A stretch of DNA of 64,000 bases from Natronosalvus vescus (GTDB lineage: Archaea; Halobacteriota; Halobacteria; Halobacteriales; Natrialbaceae), in NCBI RefSeq assembly GCF_023973145.1, contig NZ_CP099546.1:806001-870000 (forward strand), written 5' to 3'. Position 1 is the first letter of the stretch; the number at the start of each line of letters is the position of its first letter. A program made the translations under genes and the position numbers. Shown piece by piece: positions 63,376 through 64,000 of this stretch. Under the pieces are notes generated by a model. That model searched no databases. It was given only the letters and a program-made list of their open reading frames with translations, and was not told where the DNA came from.

Positions 63376-63758
63376 CACTCACGTGTAACTCGCCGAAGAC
63401 GACGTTCGTACCGACTCGAGCAATATTCACGACGGATTCCATCAATTTTGATCTAACGTTGGGTTCTTGCTCCCTCTTCCCTCATATGTCCGCACATTCG
63501 TACACTCGTGTTCTGCTCTGGTGGGTTGTGCCTGGTGAGACGATCCACTATCCCGTGTTGTGTGGGTGCTGTCGTTTCCTCGGCGTGTCGCGTTAGGGGC
63601 CATACCCGGTCATTTGGCTGGGAGCGAATCGACCGGTTTTCTGTTGCTTTCTTCGACCGTAGTTGTTCGCTGTGAAACGATTCCAGGTGCGTATTTCGTC
63701 ACCGAAACGATGCTACAGACTGCGTAGTAAACTGATATGAATCCGTTCAATCGGCCGT
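63376..63758. other. 383-base intergenic region before the PQQ-repeat gene
   Basis: I see no gene. It holds the upstream region of the hypothetical gene and, on the plus strand, an AT-rich stretch near 63720-63740 that may be the promoter of the right-edge gene. No RNA gene, palindrome longer than eight bases or repeat is evident. Confidence 0.4.
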
Positions 63759-64000
63759 ATGAATCGATCAAGTCGACGCCGATTCCTGCACCGAACTGGG
63801 CTGACGATCGCCGCCGGCAGCGTCCTGGCTGCGTCTGGCGGTGGAGCAACCGCGGTCGCATCGTCGGCGAGGGCGGATAGCCACGACTGGCCCTCACTCG
63901 GCGGGAACCCGGGCAACAATCCCCTGGTTCCAACCGACCCACACCCGGGTGAGACGGCCGACGTCGCCTGGTCGTACGAGCACGGAGAACCGGGTGGATA
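63759..64000 (+). CDS. Tat-exported PQQ-repeat-type protein (3' end outside window)
   Basis: About 80 residues are visible by hand translation from the ATG at 63759. It begins MNRSSRRRFLHRTGL, a twin-arginine signal (Arg6-Arg7-Arg8), with a hydrophobic core up to about residue 40 and no lipobox Cys. The mature part starts HDWPSLGGNPGNNPLVP, an opening typical of haloarchaeal PQQ-like beta-propeller proteins, and continues VAWSYEHG. The protein probably folds outside the cell. The C-terminus lies beyond the window. Confidence 0.75.
   Translation, partial: MNRSSRRRFLHRTGLTIAAGSVLAASGGGATAVASSARADSHDWPSLGGNPGNNPLVPTDPHPGETADVAWSYEHGEPGG

Noticed and set aside
1-64000. Frequent CTCGAG hexamers as a repeat or uptake signal
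   Set aside because: They mostly fall in coding sequence as Leu-Glu codon pairs and are typical of codon use in this lineage.
1-64000. tRNA and rRNA genes
   Set aside because: I checked the gaps by eye for T-arm (GTTCGANNC) and cloverleaf patterns and found no convincing one; a covariance-model scan would be needed to be sure.

Overview
The window is 64 kb of high-GC haloarchaeal chromosome. Its very acidic proteins, Leu-Glu codon pairs written as CTCGAG, twin-arginine lipoproteins, TATA boxes 25-31 bases from start codons (leaderless mRNAs) and gene families such as KaiC/RAD55, Bat-type HTH and HalOD1 point to the class Halobacteria, probably a Natrialbales-like genome. About 65 genes are packed with short gaps. 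I see no rRNA, tRNA, CRISPR array, prophage or intact insertion sequence. Layout. 0-9 kb: an isocitrate/isopropylmalate-dehydrogenase family gene cut by the left edge with an aldehyde dehydrogenase, two universal stress proteins, a DHH phosphoesterase, a membrane-anchored [2Fe-2S] ferredoxin, 6-phosphogluconate dehydrogenase, a zinc-finger protein and a lipoprotein. 9.4-18.8 kb: the complete LysW-dependent arginine pathway in two units, argG-argH and lysW-argX-argC-argB-argD-argE/lysK-argF, almost all translationally coupled. 19-25.7 kb: a membrane-bound winged-helix regulator with a sequon-dense stalk, Elp3, and a KaiC-like ATPase/histidine kinase pair. 25.7-28.4 kb: a NitT/TauT-type ABC importer. 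28.8-36.8 kb: thioredoxins, geranylgeranyl reductase, an M20 carbamoylase-type amidohydrolase, a dCTP-deaminase-like protein, an Acr3-like transporter, an IS200/IS605 end remnant, BtpA and an old-yellow-enzyme homologue. 36.8-43.7 kb: thrS behind an unusual structured leader with a 13-codon ORF, then gfcR, cytidine deaminase, glmM and a phosphoribosyltransferase. 44.2-46.5 kb: the biotin ECF transporter bioY-bioM-bioN behind a palindrome matching the BirA operator. 46.5-50 kb: a lipoate-ligase-family protein, a cytosolic M23-like protein and a lipoprotein serpin. 50-55.4 kb: DRG GTPase and a run of small regulators (DUF7344-like, two Bat-type HTH proteins, HalOD1). 55.4-64 kb: TiaS, a COG1395-type regulator, a 2H phosphoesterase, an XPD/DinG helicase, a DUF389 membrane protein, a cupredoxin and the start of a PQQ-repeat protein. 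How they work together. The arginine block is a whole pathway: LysW carries the glutamate-derived intermediate through ArgX, ArgB, ArgC, ArgD and LysK/ArgE, and ArgF, ArgG and ArgH finish arginine. The biotin importer has its own operator. The strongest leads are the BirA-type operator at bioY, the thrS leader, the fossil IS605 end, the sequon-rich regulator, the serpin with a readable reactive loop, and the M23-fold protein that has no signal peptide. All functional calls rest on motifs read by eye; no database search was possible.
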